The notes below the pieces were generated by a model. The model saw only the letters and a program-made list of their open reading frames with translations, was not told the origin of the DNA and ran no database searches. This document shows positions 58,507 through 64,000 of a stretch of DNA of 64,000 nucleotides, piece by piece; the stretch's first letter is position 1; every line of letters begins with the position of its first letter. The stretch lies in the NCBI GenBank assembly GCA_029204225.1, contig CM055099.1, positions 57,237,982 to 57,301,981 on the forward strand, in the 5' to 3' direction. The position numbers and the translations under genes are program-made. The stretch is from Diphasiastrum complanatum (lineage: Eukaryota > Streptophyta > Lycopodiopsida > Lycopodiales > Lycopodiaceae).

Positions 58507-58943
58507 ATTTTGGCTATTTTTGGACAAAAAAATGACTTAATCTCTTTCTTCCTTCTTGGTGTACTTTCAAGACCTGTTTTTAACCTTAATAGGACTTGAA
58601 CTCAGCCTAGATTAATTAGATTCCATGAAACAAATTCAAATCTAATCAATGGCAAATGATCTTGGTAGATTATCCTAGGATCTCCACCAAAAATTACACC
58701 AACAGCTCACAAATTGAATTTTTTTTGGATCAAATGAATACCATGCATTAAATGCAGGTTCAGAGGTGCCCACACATGTGGACAGTACGGATTTGGACCC
58801 CTACCAAGTTTGGGATCAAATCTCCTCACCAAAATCAAGATTCTAGCTTGCCCTCTCAATACTAGCTTTTAGCACCAAAACTTGCTAAAAATGGATTTGC
58901 ATTAGATCAATGGCTTATGCTCTTGTACTTGGCTCTGCTACCA

Positions 58944-59622
58944 TGTGAAAGTACTATACTTTAGGACCGTAAATGGATCTACAAAAGATCCACAAGAGTG
59001 ATTGGATGCTTGCTTAACAATCTATCAAAAAACTAGACACAAAAAATTTGATCTAGATTGGCAATTTGACAAACAACAAGCATTAACAATCAACAGCATT
59101 GATAAACATTGAAATCCGAGCCCACATGTGTGTACTACAGGCTGTAGTACGGCCTTCAACCTGAGAAACAAGTAAAAATTGATTTGGTTTCATTTGGATC
59201 ACAAAAACTCAATGTACATAGTGAACTAGCTTGAGATTGCCAATGAGCTCCAAATTTTTTTCTTTTTTTACATAGCAAATTCAACTTCTTGAAGTTAGGT
59301 GGATTTCCAGCATGTAACAAGGAAGTTAACTCACTCTCCTTGACCTAAAATGAAACCCTAGTCTATTTCCTAGAGTTATGCTTGGTAGGTAACTAGTTGG
59401 GTCAAATTTTCACCTTAAACTTAGGTGTAGGTCCTATAAAGTAGGGATGACCACCAAATAGACATGACCAACTCTCTTGACTTGACCTAACCTACATTAG
59501 GATGAGTTTCCCACGTGGTATCATGGCCTCACATGTGTGGGACCCACTTGTGTACACAATTTACATTATTCTACATGGTTTTTGATCAAGCTAGATTTGC
59601 CAATTTTTGGCAATTCTTCACA
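58944..59622 (-). repeat. 5' LTR, full length
   Basis: 679 bp with TG...CA ends and the terminal inverted hexamer TGTGAA/TTCACA. It adjoins the primer site. Confidence 0.85.
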
Positions 59623-60044
59623 TTCAAAAGCCTTTGCCAATTAGATGCAAAATAGGTTGAATTGTGTGCTAGTTTTCTATCTATTAGATATAAGTGAAAC
59701 ATTTGATGCTTTTCCAAATGAGGTTCATAACCTTTGATTTTAACATGGTATCAGAGCCCAAATACAACCATCAAGGCTCAAATACAAGGAAGAGAGAAGC
59801 AATTACAAGTTGATGATTGTTTAATTTTTATTGCCCTTATTACTACCTTAAGTTTGATGATGTTTTTTCAAGTGTGAATGAAACTGTAGCAAGAAAAGAG
59901 TGATTTGATGTAATGAAAAGTGAGGTGAGTACATGATGCATTGTTTGAAATACTTGTAAAATTATTGATCCTCCATCAAAGATACAAAATTTTACTGTTT
60001 GCAAATGGGTCTTTAAGATCAAGCTTAATCAAGATGGTAATTTC

Positions 60045-60050
<6 letters not shown>
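59623..60050 (+). pseudogene. Copia LTR end, primer site and reverse transcriptase scrap
   Basis: TTTTAACA is followed by a Met-tRNA primer site TGGTATCAGAGCCC from 59746. Then, at about 59,960-60,030, PPSKIQNFTVCKWVFKIKLN matches the copia reverse-transcriptase start (KWVFKIK...DG). Nearly the whole interior is deleted. It is joined directly to the CACTA gene end at about 60045. Confidence 0.6.
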
Positions 60051-63345
<3,295 letters not shown>

Positions 63346-64000
63346 ATACACACTGTAGCCAGCTACTCTATAGCACATCATAAGTAATCATTATGAGACC
63401 GTATGTTCTGAACAAATATAGTAAAATTTGTTAAAGACATGCCAACATCTAATCCATGTATATTCTACTTATGCTTAATGTAAATCTAATATTCTAGTAA
63501 CATTGCTATCAAGAAAATTGCTTGGGTGGGGCATCACATGACGAGCAATCAAAATGAGGTTCATACTGACAAATGTTAGACATCAGTAGATAGTGCATGC
63601 AGGCCTATCTCAACCAATTTAAAGACCACATAGCAGTCAATGTTCCAAGCTCTCAGTTTAAGCTCTTGTCTAAGATGAGTGATGATCTCAAGGTAGATCT
63701 CTTTGGATTGGCCTAGTGTGCCATGGTATCTCATGACGAGCAATATGCATTCGCCCTTTTTATCTATGGTTGCTTTGTATGCAAGAAATCACATACTAGA
63801 TAATACACCATTGATCAACATCTTTATTACAATGCTAAATGATATTTCAACTAATTACTATGATTTCATATAAGGTTATATAGGTCACACACCAACAATT
63901 AAAAGGATTTATCATATAGGTCACATATCACTAAGGTTCTCAATATAGCATAAATGCTTTTGATCATGAATCTAAATGACCCCATGCAACCATTTAAGAG
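63346..64000. other. Upstream flank of the CACTA-type gene
   Basis: AT-rich, no gene recognised. The element's outer end and inverted repeat would lie here or beyond the window; no CACTA motif with a matching partner was found. Confidence 0.4.

Larger units (their letters stand above)
55461..59622 (-). mobile_element. Non-autonomous LTR element with gag and protease only
   Basis: The right (5') LTR is 58944-59622 (679 bp), bounded TGTGAA/TTCACA and abutting a Met-tRNA-like primer site (complement of 58931-58943). The left (3') LTR is a 310-bp truncated copy (55461-55770), with about 5 differences by eye from the corresponding right part. A purine tract, GAGGAGGAG on the - strand, precedes the left LTR. 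The internal 3.2 kb holds one gag-protease frame and no integrase or reverse transcriptase. This arrangement corresponds to the TR-GAG class, which must be moved by other elements. High LTR similarity suggests recent insertion. Confidence 0.85.

Noticed and set aside
59746-59760. tRNA gene suspected from the Met-tRNA-like sequence
   Set aside because: Only the 12-14-nt primer-site match is present, without a tRNA fold; the same holds at 8003, 9600, 53652 and 58931.

Overview
The window is nuclear DNA from a land plant with a repeat-rich genome and very long introns. The evidence is one spliced hexokinase gene with plant-style exon boundaries, initiator-Met-type primer sites for plant LTR retrotransposons, CACTA and Helitron elements, and long CT, AT and CA microsatellites. 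A seed-free vascular plant such as a fern is my guess from the texture of the sequence; nothing here proves it.

The only gene that looks like an intact single-copy host gene is a nine-exon type-B hexokinase on the + strand (12597-34764). Its exons join in frame into 503 codons with an N-terminal membrane anchor. All eight introns are GT-AG. Intron 7 is 15.6 kb and holds a chromodomain Ty3/gypsy element (25191-30079), a GC-rich hairpin element, a Helitron end (CTAG at 30778-30781) and a decayed antisense gypsy element (about 31.0-33.4 kb).

Layout: 1-2340, degenerate tandem repeats and a CT microsatellite. 2341-8289, a complete Ty1/copia element (- strand) with 275-bp LTRs, a near-perfect target duplication and a broken gag-pol; it sits inside a roughly 160-bp degenerate repeat array. 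8.8-9.3 kb, composite microsatellite repeat. 9.57-10.24 kb, an isolated copia-type LTR followed by three tandem primer-binding sites. 10643-11065, a fragment resembling the pre-reverse-transcriptase part of a LINE-like protein. 12.4-34.8 kb, hexokinase. 35640-39330, a foldback DNA element with a 3.3-kb Helitron nested in it; the Helitron carries a captured fragment of a nepenthesin-type aspartic protease gene and about 1.7 kb of unusual CG/TTTT-rich repeat. 42.1-42.8 kb, copia gag-protease relic. 45.2-46.15 kb, CACTA (TNP2) relic. 46.3-49.5 kb, an unusual gag-like region (- strand) with two separate zinc-knuckle blocks and a ubiquitin-interacting-motif-like acidic segment. 50118, a CACTA-type terminus. 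53.0-54.5 kb, copia LTR end, primer site and gag. 54.54-54.95 kb, a cluster of CGTGGAT/ATCCACG palindromes. 55461-59622, a non-autonomous LTR element (- strand) with gag and protease but no integrase or reverse transcriptase. 59.7-60.05 kb, copia relic. 60.05-63.35 kb, a multi-exon CACTA-type gene (- strand).

The most striking item is that last gene. Four exons whose splice phases agree encode an acidic/basic leader, a CACTA transposase-associated zinc-binding segment and then a SET-domain-like region. Two further exons downstream carry the conserved TNP2 core. A SET-like (protein lysine methyltransferase) domain lying inside a CACTA transposase locus would be a transposon-captured or transposon-fused chromatin enzyme.
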